Positions 43,418 through 52,663 of a stretch of DNA of 64,000 bases are shown here, piece after piece. The stretch is taken from the NCBI RefSeq assembly GCF_011753055.1, contig NZ_VWWJ01000010.1, positions 62,001-126,000 of the forward strand, given 5' to 3'. The DNA is from Burkholderia sp. Ax-1719 (GTDB lineage Bacteria > Pseudomonadota > Gammaproteobacteria > Burkholderiales > Burkholderiaceae). The position numbers and the translations under genes were made by a program. The stretch's first letter is position 1. Each line of letters starts with the position of its first letter. The notes under the pieces were generated by a model. The model saw only the letters and a list, made by a program, of their open reading frames with translations. It ran no database searches and was not told the DNA's origin.

Positions 43418-44020
43418 ATGAACTCAAATCCCGCCCCCGCCGCCCCGCATGTCGATAGCCACGACGCGCTCGTGACGCCCAGCGTCAAAGACCTGTTCCT
43501 GGGCTTTCTCGGCCTTGGTTTCACCTCGTTCGGCGGCGCGTTGCCGCTCGCGCGCCGCACCATCGTCGAGCAGCGGCGCTGGCTCTCCGGCGCCGAATTC
43601 ACCGATCTGCTCGGCTTGTGCCAGTTCCTGCCTGGCGGCAATGTGATCAATCTCTCGGTGGCGCTTGGCATGCGTTTTCAGGGCTGGCGCGGCGCGCTCG
43701 CCGGGCTGCTCGGCTTGATCGCGGGACCCTCGCTGGTGGTGATCGGGCTGGGCGTGCTGTATGAGCGCACGCAGAACGATCCGCATGTGCGCCACCTGTT
43801 CGTGGGGCTGGCCGCTGCGGCAGCCGGTCTGCTGGTGTCGATGGCCGTGAAGATCATTCTGCCGCTGCGCCGCGATCCGGCCGCCGCCGTCATCGCCGCG
43901 CTTGGCTTCATCGCCATTGCGCTGCTGCGCACGCCGCTGTTGCCGACCATGCTGGTGCTCACGCCTATTGGCATTGCGGTTGCGGCGCGCGCCGCGCGTC
44001 GCTCGGGAGCCTCGCAATGA
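43418..44020 (+). CDS. Chromate transporter half-protein, first of pair
   Basis: A 200-residue membrane protein of the CHR family. FLGLGFTSFGGALPLARRTIVEQRRWL and CQFLPGGNVINLSVALGMRF match the single-domain ChrA motif, with about five hydrophobic segments. Short-chain CHR proteins occur as adjacent pairs that work together. The stop overlaps the next start by 4 bp (ATGA). Although the family is named for chromate efflux, many members have no proven substrate. Confidence 0.9.
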   Translation: MNSNPAPAAPHVDSHDALVTPSVKDLFLGFLGLGFTSFGGALPLARRTIVEQRRWLSGAEFTDLLGLCQFLPGGNVINLSVALGMRFQGWRGALAGLLGLIAGPSLVVIGLGVLYERTQNDPHVRHLFVGLAAAAAGLLVSMAVKIILPLRRDPAAAVIAALGFIAIALLRTPLLPTMLVLTPIGIAVAARAARRSGASQ

Positions 44021-44544
44021 ACGCCACGCTGCTTGCGCTCGCGACGATTTTCAGCCAGCTTTCGCTGCTCGCGTTCGGCGGCGGCAACACCATCCTGCCG
44101 GAGATGCAGCGCCAGGTCGTGGAGGTCCATCACTGGATGCCCGCCAGCGAATTCAGCGCGCTGTTCGCGCTCGCGCAGGCCGCGCCCGGCCCGAACATGA
44201 TGATCGTGACGCTGGTGGGCTGGCACGTGGCCGGCTGGGCGGGCATGCTGGTGACGTCGGTGGCGAAGTTCGGGCCGTCGTCGCTGGTGACGATCGCGGC
44301 GCTGCACGCGTGGGACCGCTTCAAGGACCGGCCGTGGCGGCTTATCGCGCAGCGCGGGCTCGTGCCGGTGACGGCGGGCCTCGTGGCCGCCAGCGCGGTG
44401 CTGATCGCGAAGGCGTCCGATCCTTCGTGGATCGCGTGGGCCATCACGGGCGTGTGTGCGGTACTGGCGTTCCGCACGAAGATTCACCCGCTCTGGCTGC
44501 TGGCAGCGGGCAGTTTGATTGGGCTGACGGGGTTCGGGCAGTAG
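44017..44544 (+). CDS. Chromate transporter half-protein, second of pair
   Basis: A 175-residue CHR-family half-transporter. FSQLSLLAFGGGNTILPEMQ and LFALAQAAPGPNMMIVTLVG are the family signatures, with about five membrane segments. It is translationally coupled to the preceding half and probably inserted in opposite orientation, as known for short-chain ChrA pairs. It ends 12 bp before the convergent glutamine amidotransferase gene. Confidence 0.9.
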   Translation: MNATLLALATIFSQLSLLAFGGGNTILPEMQRQVVEVHHWMPASEFSALFALAQAAPGPNMMIVTLVGWHVAGWAGMLVTSVAKFGPSSLVTIAALHAWDRFKDRPWRLIAQRGLVPVTAGLVAASAVLIAKASDPSWIAWAITGVCAVLAFRTKIHPLWLLAAGSLIGLTGFGQ

Positions 44545-44556
44545 GCCGGCAGCCCT

Positions 44557-45324
44557 TTACACCGCCACGCGTTCCCCAGCCTGATGAATTTCGCCGCTGC
44601 TTTCGCGAGCTTGCACGATGGCCGCGAAGCGCGGCAAAAGACTCGCGGCGTCAGGCGTTTCGCACACGCCGGCGCTCAATGCGTCGGCATCGTAATTTTT
44701 GTCGCGCGCCTCGATCGGCATGGCGTGGATATAGGCGCGCATGGCGTCCGTCGAGAACTCCGGATGGAACTGCACGCCCCATGCGGCGCGACCGACCCGG
44801 AACGCCTGGCAGGCTTCACCTGCACTGGCCGCCAGTAAAAACGCACCGTCCGGCAAACGCACAACCGATTGCCGATGAACCAGTTGCGCGCCGAACCGTT
44901 GCGGCATGGCGTCGAACAAGGGATCGCCCTGGGCGCCCGCGCTCAACCCGACCGTATGCGTGCCGATCTCGAACTCGTGGTTCGCACGATCGGACACGAG
45001 CCCACCAAACGCATGCGCGAGCAACTGATGGCCATAGCAGATGCCAAGGACCGGAACGTCCGCGGCGACGCATCGCGTCAGCCATTGCGCCAGACGCTCG
45101 CTCCACGGCTCGCGGTCGCTCACCATCGAATGCGATCCGCTCAGCACCACACCCGCCAGATCGGACGGATCGGGCCACGCTTCAATCGTCTGCGCGTTCA
45201 CCAGCCGGTGCGAAACCGCCTGACCTAAGCCGTTGGCGATCCATGCGCCGAAGTCGCCTTGAGTTTGCGCGATCTGGGGGAAAGTGCTGCCGGTCGCGAC
45301 AATGAGAACTGGCCTGGACATCAT
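44557..45324 (-). CDS. Class I glutamine amidotransferase
   Basis: A 255-residue GATase1-domain protein resembling the glutaminase half of GMP synthase. The nucleophile Cys is in VLGICYGHQLLAHAFGG and the His-Glu pair in WGVQFHPEFS. No synthetase domain is attached, so it may act as a glutamine or gamma-glutamyl hydrolase on its own. The start is one of two adjacent ATGs, at 45321 or 45324. Confidence 0.85.
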   Translation of the reverse strand: MMSRPVLIVATGSTFPQIAQTQGDFGAWIANGLGQAVSHRLVNAQTIEAWPDPSDLAGVVLSGSHSMVSDREPWSERLAQWLTRCVAADVPVLGICYGHQLLAHAFGGLVSDRANHEFEIGTHTVGLSAGAQGDPLFDAMPQRFGAQLVHRQSVVRLPDGAFLLAASAGEACQAFRVGRAAWGVQFHPEFSTDAMRAYIHAMPIEARDKNYDADALSAGVCETPDAASLLPRFAAIVQARESSGEIHQAGERVAV

Positions 45325-45574
45325 GCTTGAAGGAGTCTGGGAAATCAGGAACGGGTGAATCGGGGTCCGATACGACGGGCGCGGCGCCAGCGCAGCGCCT
45401 TTGCCGAGCCGCGATGGTAGCAAAGCGCGCATCGAAGCGAAACATGGCCCTCAAGCGCTGTGCCATACCGCATCGACATGTCATCCAACAGATTGGACAA
45501 CACGTCATTCCTTTGGACGCATGCGGGCTTCGCCCCTACGATCTATCGCGCCCCCTCATTTCGGAATCGCTACC

Positions 45575-46738
45575 ATGCCCTCGATTTCCAGCTATCTTCC
45601 GCACGATCTCGACCGCGCGCTGCTCGTTGGCCGGGTCTGGCGCTCCAACCCGCAAGGCGATGGCCCGTGCGTCGTCGCCGTGCGCGGCGGCATGGTCTTC
45701 GACATCACGTCAATCGCTCGCACCACGGCCGACCTGTTCGAGCGCGCCGATCTGCTCGACGTCGTACGAAACGCACCTGGTGAGCCGCTCGGCGATGTGC
45801 GAACGCTCATCGAACAGAGCCTGCAAGCGAGCCAGCCGATATTGCTCGCGCCCTGCGATCTCCAGGCGATCAAGGCGTGCGGCGTGACGTTCGCCGTGAG
45901 CCTGCTCGAACGCGTAATCGAAGAACAAGCCGGTGGCGATCCCGCCAAAGCCCAGGACGTGCGCAACGACATCACGCGTCTGATCGGCACCGATCTATCA
46001 AAAATCAAGCCGGGCTCTGACGACGCGCTCAAGCTGAAACGGGAGCTTCAGCGGCGCGGGGCGTGGTCGCAGTACATGGAAGTCGGCATCGGTGTGGATG
46101 CCGAAGTATTTTCGAAGGCGCAGCCGATGTCCGCGGTGGGCTTTGGCGCGGATATCGGCCTGCATCCGGCATCGGCATGGAATAACCCGGAGCCGGAAAT
46201 CGTGCTCGCGGTCAACAGCCACGCTCAAGTCGTGGGCGCAACGCTGGGCAACGACGTCAATCTGCGCGACATCGAAGGCCGCTCCGCCCTGCTGCTGGGC
46301 AAATGCAAGGACAATAACGGCTCGTGCGCCATCGGCCCCTTCGTACGGCTATTCGACGACGTTTTCACGCTCGACACGATACGCGCCACCAGCGTGTCAC
46401 TACGCGTGGCAGGCAGCGACGATGATTTCCTGCTCGAAGGCGTGAGCCACATGCAGGAAATCAGCCGCGATCCGCTCGATCTCGTTGCGCAGACGTGCGG
46501 CCGCCATCATCAGTATCCGGACGGTTTCATGCTGTTTCTCGGCACCATGTTCTCGCCGATCAAGGATCGCGATACGGCGGGCGGCGGCTTCACCCACCAT
46601 CTGGGCGACCGCGTGACGATCAGCGCCCCGCCGCTGGGCGCGATCGTCAACACCGTGCGTCTTTGCACGGAAATCGCACCATGGACGTTCGGTGCGCGCG
46701 CGCTCATCGCAAACCTCGCCGCGCGAGGTCTCGTGTAA
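45575..46738 (+). CDS. Fumarylacetoacetate hydrolase (FAH) family protein
   Basis: A 387-residue protein whose C-terminal half is an FAH fold. The metal-binding acids are in NNPEPEIVLAV and GNDVNLRDIEGRSALLLGK, and the terminal TISAPPLGAIVNTV is the usual cap. The N-terminal half is longer than in typical FAH enzymes. Family members hydrolyse or dehydrate acylpyruvates and 2-keto-3-deoxy sugar acids; this one resembles the AraD1-type dehydratases, but no sugar genes are adjacent. The ATG at 45575 is chosen; upstream codons in frame are not protein-like. It ends 8 bp from the convergent amn gene. Confidence 0.83.
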   Translation: MPSISSYLPHDLDRALLVGRVWRSNPQGDGPCVVAVRGGMVFDITSIARTTADLFERADLLDVVRNAPGEPLGDVRTLIEQSLQASQPILLAPCDLQAIKACGVTFAVSLLERVIEEQAGGDPAKAQDVRNDITRLIGTDLSKIKPGSDDALKLKRELQRRGAWSQYMEVGIGVDAEVFSKAQPMSAVGFGADIGLHPASAWNNPEPEIVLAVNSHAQVVGATLGNDVNLRDIEGRSALLLGKCKDNNGSCAIGPFVRLFDDVFTLDTIRATSVSLRVAGSDDDFLLEGVSHMQEISRDPLDLVAQTCGRHHQYPDGFMLFLGTMFSPIKDRDTAGGGFTHHLGDRVTISAPPLGAIVNTVRLCTEIAPWTFGARALIANLAARGLV

Positions 46739-46746
46739 CGCACGCC

Positions 46747-48273
46747 TTACTGGAACGCCACCTCGGCGAAACTGCGCAGTTTGCGGCTGTGCAGCTTATG
46801 CAGACCATTGGTGCGCAGAATCTCCATCGCCTTCACGCCGATCTGCAGATGCTGATCCACCTGCGCGCGATAGAACGAATCGGCCATGCCCGGCAGCTTC
46901 AGTTCCCCGTGCAGCGGCTTATCGGAGACGCACAGCAAGGTGCCGTAAGGCACGCGGAAGCGGAAGCCATTCGCGGCGATGGTCGCGCTTTCCATATCCA
47001 GCGCGACCGCGCGGCTTTGCGAAAGACGTTGCACCGGCTCGCGGTGATCGCGCAGTTCCCAGTTGCGGTTGTCGACGCTGGCTACCGTGCCCGTGCGCAT
47101 CACGCGCTTGAGCTCCGCGCCTTCGAGACGCGTGACATCCGCTACCGCGCTCTCCAGCGCGAGTTGCACTTCGGCGAGCGCCGGAATCGGCACCCACAGC
47201 GGCAGGTCGGCGTCGAGCACGTGGTCTTCGCGCACATAACCGTGCGCCAGCACGTAGTCGCCCAGCCGCTGCGTATTACGCAGTCCCGCGCAGTGGCCCA
47301 GCATGATCCACGCGTGCGGACGCAGCACGGCGATGTGATCGGTGATCGTCTTGGCGTTCGACGGCCCCACGCCGATGTTGATCATCGTGATGCCGCTGCC
47401 GTCGGCACGCTTGAGGTGATACGCGGGCATCTGCGGCAGGCGCGCGGGCGCCGTGCCTTCGTCGTCCTGCTCGCCGAGGTTCGCGTTGTACGTCACGACG
47501 TCGCCCGGCTCCACGAACGAGGTGTATTCGCTGCGATAGTTGCGCAGATCGGCGTCGTCGGTACGCGCCATCATCGCGCGGCCGAGTTTCACGAACTCGT
47601 CGATATAAAACTGGTAGTTGGTATATAGCACGTAGTTCTGCACGTGCGTGGGCGAGGTGGCCGTGTAGTGCTTGAGCCGATGCAGCGAAAAGTCCACGCG
47701 CGGCGCGGTAAAAAGCGCGAGCGGAAACGGCTCGCCGGGCAACGGCTCGTAGGTACCGTTGACGATGCGATCGTCGAGTTCCGCCAGATCGGGCACGTCG
47801 AACACATCGCGCATCGCGAAAAGACGCTCGCGGTCCAGGTCGCCTTCGAGGTGGATGCCTTCGGCAAACGCAAAGTGAACCGGAATCGGCTGCTCCGACA
47901 CGCCCACTTCGATCTGCACGTGATGGTTCTTCGCCAGCAGACGCAGTTGCTCGCGGTAGTAATTGCTGAACAGGTCGGGACGCGTGATCGTCGTCTCGAA
48001 CACGCCCGGCCCCGCAACGAAGCCGTACGAGCGGCGCGAGTCGATGTGCGTGTTGACTTCGGTGCGGATGCGCACGAACGGATAGCAGGCGCGCACGCGG
48101 CGCTCGAACGACTCGCCGCGGCGGTAGCGCGCGAAGGCATCGCGCAGGAACGACGTGTTGGCTTCGTAAATCGCGGCCAGGCGCGCGACGGCGTCGGCGG
48201 CATCTTCGAAGGCTTCGAGCGGGAAGTCGTGCGGGGGCGTCATGAAAGTTCGCCGGTTGGTATCGTTGTTCAT
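46747..48273 (-). CDS. amn: AMP nucleosidase
   Basis: A 508-residue enzyme that splits AMP into adenine and ribose-5-phosphate. The N-terminal Amn-specific domain (RRVRACYPFVRIRTEV) is followed by the nucleoside-phosphorylase-like catalytic domain (GITMINIGVGPSNAKTITDH, ALDMESATIAANGFRFRVPY). It is slightly longer than the 484-residue E. coli protein. GAGG lies 9 bp before the ATG at 48273; an alternative start is ten codons in. Confidence 0.93.
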   Translation of the reverse strand: MNNDTNRRTFMTPPHDFPLEAFEDAADAVARLAAIYEANTSFLRDAFARYRRGESFERRVRACYPFVRIRTEVNTHIDSRRSYGFVAGPGVFETTITRPDLFSNYYREQLRLLAKNHHVQIEVGVSEQPIPVHFAFAEGIHLEGDLDRERLFAMRDVFDVPDLAELDDRIVNGTYEPLPGEPFPLALFTAPRVDFSLHRLKHYTATSPTHVQNYVLYTNYQFYIDEFVKLGRAMMARTDDADLRNYRSEYTSFVEPGDVVTYNANLGEQDDEGTAPARLPQMPAYHLKRADGSGITMINIGVGPSNAKTITDHIAVLRPHAWIMLGHCAGLRNTQRLGDYVLAHGYVREDHVLDADLPLWVPIPALAEVQLALESAVADVTRLEGAELKRVMRTGTVASVDNRNWELRDHREPVQRLSQSRAVALDMESATIAANGFRFRVPYGTLLCVSDKPLHGELKLPGMADSFYRAQVDQHLQIGVKAMEILRTNGLHKLHSRKLRSFAEVAFQ

Positions 48274-48482
48274 TGTCGTTCGCCTCGGTTCGTTTGAACG
48301 ACATTAGCACGGAAGCGAGACATTCTGACAACGCCCTTCGTCATCGCCCTTCAGGCAGCGCGGAAATGCGCGGACAAGACGGAATGAGGTGGCGCAAGGC
48401 GGAACAAGGCCGATGCAGCGGTTCAGGACGGGTGGCGCGGCGCGGATTTGCTAGAATTCGAGAATCCCATCGGAGAATCACC

Positions 48483-48887
48483 ATGAAGTCGCATCTTCTT
48501 GCCGCCGTCGCCGCGACGCTTGCGTTTAGCGGGCTCGCCATGGCAGCGCCGGCCGACGACGCCAAAACGGCTGTCGAGGCCCAGTCCGCGCAGTCCGAGA
48601 ACGAGCGGGCCGGTCTGCCCGATCTCGCGGCAATCAACCGTCCGGCTGCACAGGTCAGCTCGAAGGTGGACATCAACGACGTGCCGCGCACGCCGAGCTT
48701 TCATGAAGTGAGCCCGACCGGCACCGAAATCACCGAATACCGCGACAAGGGCAAGCCCGTCGAAATCAACGTGCATTCGAACTTCGGCACGCGTTACACG
48801 ATGAGCGCGAACCCCGACACTTCGCCGCAAGTGCGCCCGAATGGCCAGGCCAGCACGCGCCTGCCGTCGATCAACCTGCATTACTGA
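48483..48887 (+). CDS. Small exported protein, DUF2782-like
   Basis: A 134-residue protein with a signal peptide (MKSHLLAAVAATLAFSGLAMA, cut before APADD). The C-terminal half, TGTEITEYRDKGKPVEINVH, resembles the DUF2782 domain found next to homoserine kinase in beta-proteobacteria. GGAG lies 7 bp before the ATG. The gene precedes thrB by about 145 bp on the same strand. Its function is unknown. Confidence 0.82.
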   Translation: MKSHLLAAVAATLAFSGLAMAAPADDAKTAVEAQSAQSENERAGLPDLAAINRPAAQVSSKVDINDVPRTPSFHEVSPTGTEITEYRDKGKPVEINVHSNFGTRYTMSANPDTSPQVRPNGQASTRLPSINLHY

Positions 48888-49031
48888 CACACCGCCCTCG
48901 CGCGTGGGCGGCGTGCGCTGTCCGCGCCGCCTCCCGCCCGGGCGCGCTCGAGCCCGTCCCGACCCTCAAGCCTGCACGTTGCCAAGTGCATATGAGCCGG
49001 GCCCCATTACGAAAACCACACGACCTCTCGC

Positions 49032-50042
49032 ATGGCCGTCTTCACCGCTGTCACCGAAACCCAGCTCGCCCAATGGATGCGCGACTACGATCTTGGCGAT
49101 GTAACCGATTTTCGCGGCATCCAGTCCGGGATTGAAAACAGCAACTTCTTCCTGACGACGACGCGCGGCGAATACGTCCTGACGATCTTCGAAAAGCTCA
49201 CCGCGCAGCAGTTGCCGTTCTATCTGGACCTGATGCGCCATCTCGCGTCGCACAGCGTGCCGGTGCCGGACCCGATGCCGCGCGCCGACGGTTCGCTGTT
49301 CGGCATGCTGCACGGCAAGCCGGCCGCCATCGTCACGAAGCTCGACGGTGCGCCGGAACTGGCCCCGCAGGTTGAGCATTGCGCCGAAGTCGGCCAGATG
49401 CTTGCGCGCATGCATCTCGCGGGCCGCGACTACGCGGGCGATCAGCCGAATCTGCGCAGCCTGCCGTGGTGGGAAGAAAACGTGCCGACGGTGCTGCCGT
49501 TTCTGGACGGCGCCCAGCGCGATCTGCTGACGAGCGAACTCGCGCACCAGCAGGCCTTCTTCGCGAGCGACGACTACGCGTCGCTGCCGGGCGGTCCGTG
49601 CCACTGCGATCTGTTCCGCGACAATGCCCTGTTCGCGCACGCCAATCCGGCAACGGGCCATACGGTGCGCCTGGGCGGCTTCTTCGACTTCTATTTCGCC
49701 GGTTGCGACAAATGGTTGTTCGATGTGGCGGTGACGGTCAACGACTGGTGCGTCGATCTCGCCACGGGCGTGCTCGATGCGGCTCGCGCCGAAGCGCTGC
49801 TGCGCGCGTATCAGACGGTGCGCCCGTTCACGGCCGCCGAGATTGCCCACTGGAGCGACATGCTGCGCGCCGGCGCGTACCGCTTCTGGGTCTCGCGCCT
49901 GTATGATTTTTATCTGCCGCGTTCGGCGGAGCTGCTCAAGCCGCACGATCCCGGCCATTTCGAGCGCATCCTGCGCGAGCGCCGCGCCGTCACTCCCGGC
50001 GACATTCAAGCACTTTCTGGCCTGCCCCGTTCATGCAACTGA
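49032..50042 (+). CDS. thrB: Homoserine kinase, APH-like type
   Basis: A 336-residue homoserine kinase of the aminoglycoside-phosphotransferase fold (ThrB type II), unrelated to the GHMP-type E. coli enzyme. The catalytic loop GGPCHCDLFRDNALF and the metal-binding GGFFDFYFAG are visible, with GIENSNFFLTTTRGEYVL at the N-lobe. It phosphorylates homoserine on the way to threonine. The last 10 bp overlap the next gene. Confidence 0.94.
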   Translation: MAVFTAVTETQLAQWMRDYDLGDVTDFRGIQSGIENSNFFLTTTRGEYVLTIFEKLTAQQLPFYLDLMRHLASHSVPVPDPMPRADGSLFGMLHGKPAAIVTKLDGAPELAPQVEHCAEVGQMLARMHLAGRDYAGDQPNLRSLPWWEENVPTVLPFLDGAQRDLLTSELAHQQAFFASDDYASLPGGPCHCDLFRDNALFAHANPATGHTVRLGGFFDFYFAGCDKWLFDVAVTVNDWCVDLATGVLDAARAEALLRAYQTVRPFTAAEIAHWSDMLRAGAYRFWVSRLYDFYLPRSAELLKPHDPGHFERILRERRAVTPGDIQALSGLPRSCN

Positions 50043-50836
50043 TCGAAGTCCCCGCCAAGCAGGGCTATGTGTGGTTCCGCCAGGGCATCTGGCTGTTCCG
50101 CCGCAATCCGCTGGCGTTTCTCACGCTGTTCTTCGCGTATCTGCTCGCCATGACGCTGATCTCGGCAGTGCCGCTGATCGGCGGCGTGCTGCCGCTCATC
50201 TTTGTGCCGGGCGTGGCGGTCGGTTTCATGGCCGCGTGCCGCGACACGATCGCGGGCAAGCCGGTGTTTCCGACGATCCTCGTGGACGGTTTCCGTTCGT
50301 ACGGACCTAACGTCACGAAGCATCTGTTCGTTCTGGGCGGGATTTACGTGGTGGCGATGACGCTGGTGCTCGCGGCGTCCGCGCTGGTCGACGGCGGCGA
50401 GCTGCTGCGTCTGATGACGCTGGGCGGGACGCTGGACACGGAGGCGATCGAAAACAGCAATGTGCCGCTCGCCGTGCTGGCGTCGCTGGCGGTCTATTTG
50501 CCGGTGTCGATGCTGTTCTGGTTCGCGCCGGTGCTGACGGCCTGGCACGACGTGCCGCCCATCAAGGCGATGTTCTTCAGCATCGTGAGCTGCTGGCGCA
50601 ACAAGGGCGCGTTCGTGGTGTACGGCGCGCTGTGGTTTGCGCTGTCGATGGGCGTGGCCATCGGCCTGTCGAATCTGCTGCGCGCGCTGGGCGCGGGCGA
50701 ATACGCGCTGGCGATCGTGATGCCGGCGCTGATTCTCGTCACGACGATGATCTACTGCTCGTTCTACGCGACGTACCGCGGCTGCTACGGCATTCAGGAG
50801 AAACCGGCTGAGCAAGCGCCCGATTCGGGCCGCTAG
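50033..50836 (+). CDS. BPSS1780-type integral membrane protein
   Basis: A 267-residue membrane protein with about six hydrophobic segments. It begins MQLIEVPAKQGYVWFRQGIW, which is the conserved N-terminus of the family named after BPSS1780 of B. pseudomallei. It overlaps the thrB end and is probably translationally coupled to it. The function is unknown; the conserved thrB linkage in this family suggests a housekeeping membrane role. Confidence 0.87.
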   Translation: MQLIEVPAKQGYVWFRQGIWLFRRNPLAFLTLFFAYLLAMTLISAVPLIGGVLPLIFVPGVAVGFMAACRDTIAGKPVFPTILVDGFRSYGPNVTKHLFVLGGIYVVAMTLVLAASALVDGGELLRLMTLGGTLDTEAIENSNVPLAVLASLAVYLPVSMLFWFAPVLTAWHDVPPIKAMFFSIVSCWRNKGAFVVYGALWFALSMGVAIGLSNLLRALGAGEYALAIVMPALILVTTMIYCSFYATYRGCYGIQEKPAEQAPDSGR

Positions 50837-50861
50837 TCGTTTACAGCTGCAGCACACATCT

Positions 50862-50890
50862 ACGGGGCGCCAGCATGCGCCCCGTTTTTA
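50862..50890 (+). terminator. Rho-independent terminator of the thrB operon
   Basis: A perfect 9-bp stem ACGGGGCGC/GCGCCCCGT with a 6-base loop, followed by TTTTTATT, 26 bp past the stop. Confidence 0.92.
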
Positions 50891-50900
50891 TTGCTACGGC

Positions 50901-51080
50901 TTAGCCGTAGTGGTTCATCCACGAAGGATGACGGCCGGTCTTCTCGCGATCGAGCTTGCGCATGCGGAATTCCAGATCGTAGATATCGGCCGATTCGGCC
51001 AGATAGGCTTCTTCGCGCTCCTTGCGGGCGACGTCGGCGGATTTCGTGAGGAACAGGAAAAGGCGGCTAAGCAGGTACAT
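50901..51080 (-). CDS. Small DUF3563-family protein
   Basis: A 59-residue protein beginning MYLLSRLFLFLTKSADVARK, then an acidic-basic helix (YLAESADIYDLEFRMRKLDR) and the terminal SWMNHYG. The pattern matches DUF3563, a small family widespread in Burkholderia with no assigned function. The ATG at 51080 is preferred over eight open upstream codons. Its promoter has near-consensus elements, implying strong expression. Confidence 0.85.
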   Translation of the reverse strand: MYLLSRLFLFLTKSADVARKEREEAYLAESADIYDLEFRMRKLDREKTGRHPSWMNHYG

Positions 51081-51127
51081 GGTCTGGCTCCGGATACTGG
51101 GCACATGCCCTCGTAAGGAATGGAGCT

Positions 51128-51159
51128 ATTATAGGGAAAACCCTGATTAGGGTAAACCC
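51128..51159 (-). promoter_or_regulatory. Near-consensus promoter with two palindromes for the DUF3563 gene
   Basis: Reverse-strand -35 TTTACC (51151-51156), exact 17-bp spacer and -10 TATAAT (51128-51133). GGGTAAACCC (51150-51159) covers the -35, and AGGGAAAACCCT (51133-51144) lies in the spacer. Both can bind a dimeric regulator. Confidence 0.65.
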
Positions 51160-51217
51160 TTGAATTGATACGGATTGTCGCAGGCGTGCGCGAACCGCGC
51201 TGCAGCGGCAGCCAGGA

Positions 51218-52405
51218 TCAGCCTGCACCCTGGGCCAGTTCGCCGTCGAAAGCGTCGTCCGGCTTGGCGCGACGTTGCGTTTCGAAAAAGTCCCAGATCA
51301 TCGCGCTGGCGTCCGGCCCGCTGGAGGAATGGAACGGCACGGTATCGTCGCCTCCGCTCCAGGCATGATCGAGCGCATCGACGCGGCACAGGCGAACGAC
51401 GCTCGCGCCATCGCGAAGGTAATCATGGACCGAGTAGCCGTCGCCGTCGTGCTCGTGGGAGACGACGCCCTGACGCACGCCGTCGTCATCGGCGAGACCG
51501 TTGAGATGCAGGAACTGCGCGGTCAGTTGTTCGGCGTTGATGGGCGCCACGACGGCGTCGTTGCCGCCCTGCACGATCAGCGCCGGCATGCCGGGATGCG
51601 TGCGCCCCGCCAGCTCGCCGTCGACCAGCGCGGCCGGCTCGTGATGCAGCCCGCGCCGCATCACGTCGAGCGCGGCCACGCCCGAGCGCGCCTCGCCGAA
51701 CGCCGGCCCCGAGTGCAGCGCGACCGCGGCGAAGCGGCCCGGCGCACGCATCGCCAGCAGCGACGCGAGACCAGCGCCCGCCGACAGCCCCGCCAGATAG
51801 ATGCGCGAACGGTCGAAGCCATGCTCCTCGGCGAGCGTATCCACCAGCGAAACGATCGCCGCCGCCTCGCCGCCGCCCGCCGGCTGGCGCGCGTCGTACC
51901 AATGCCAGCACTGGTGCGGATGCGCCTGTATCGATTGCTCCGGATACACCACGGCGAAGCCATGACGGTCGGCCAGCAGGTTCATGCGCGTGCCTTCGGC
52001 GAACGAATCCATGGTCTGCTTGCAGCCATGCAGCATCACTACGACCGGCATACCGGCGGTGGGACGATCCGGCGGCAGATACAGGCCATAGGCGAGCGCG
52101 CGCGACGCGCCCTTCGGCAAATGTTCGGCGCGCTGCCACGTGCCCGCGGCCCATGCTGCAGCGCGGGGTCCGACGCGCGATTCGCGCACCGGCGCGCCCG
52201 TTGCCGGGCGCGGTTGAGGGTTTTCTGCAGTGGTTCTGGGCGCGGTGGCGGCCTGCGCAGCGGCGGCCTGCGCGCCCAGCCACAACGCCTGTGCGTCGGA
52301 CGCGCGCAAGCCGGCTTCACGCAGCGCCGTGCGCGCCGCGCGATTCTGGATGGCGAACAGACGTCGCATGCCACCCGTCCACAGCTTCGTCAGATCTTTC
52401 GTCAT
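51218..52405 (-). CDS. PHB-depolymerase-family esterase
   Basis: A 395-residue alpha/beta hydrolase. An Ala-rich N-terminal third is followed by the catalytic domain: VVVMLHGCKQTMDSFAEGTR (oxyanion region), the lipase box LAGLSAGAGLAS with the nucleophile Ser, VQGGNDAVV and VDALDHAWSGG for Asp and His. This is the PhaZ/LpqC esterase pattern, acting on polyhydroxybutyrate or aryl esters such as feruloyl esters. No signal peptide is seen, so an intracellular role is likely. The ATG at 52405 has GAGG upstream. Confidence 0.87.
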   Translation of the reverse strand: MTKDLTKLWTGGMRRLFAIQNRAARTALREAGLRASDAQALWLGAQAAAAQAATAPRTTAENPQPRPATGAPVRESRVGPRAAAWAAGTWQRAEHLPKGASRALAYGLYLPPDRPTAGMPVVVMLHGCKQTMDSFAEGTRMNLLADRHGFAVVYPEQSIQAHPHQCWHWYDARQPAGGGEAAAIVSLVDTLAEEHGFDRSRIYLAGLSAGAGLASLLAMRAPGRFAAVALHSGPAFGEARSGVAALDVMRRGLHHEPAALVDGELAGRTHPGMPALIVQGGNDAVVAPINAEQLTAQFLHLNGLADDDGVRQGVVSHEHDGDGYSVHDYLRDGASVVRLCRVDALDHAWSGGDDTVPFHSSSGPDASAMIWDFFETQRRAKPDDAFDGELAQGAG

Positions 52406-52461
52406 CAAAGGCCTCTTTTAAGGGGGTCGGATACGCAGCGAATATGCAGCCGCCGCGCTCG

Positions 52462-52476
52462 TTGTGCGATGCACAA
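52462..52476. promoter_or_regulatory. 15-bp palindrome upstream of the esterase gene
   Basis: TTGTGC-GAT-GCACAA lies 57 bp upstream of the esterase start, in the 260-bp gap to the PAP2 start. It may be an operator. Confidence 0.35.
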
Positions 52477-52663
52477 TAACATCAATCTGACAGCGTTGCA
52501 GTCGAATGAGTTCTAAAGCGAAATTGGCGTTCGCTGCGGCGCATTAAGCGCAATGAATCGCGGCTATACTGGAAATCTCGCGATGCACTTGTCGGCGCAA
52601 CCTGCCGCTGGTGCGTTACTGAATGGACACCCACTTAACAATGCGCCGTGGCGGCGCCCGCTC

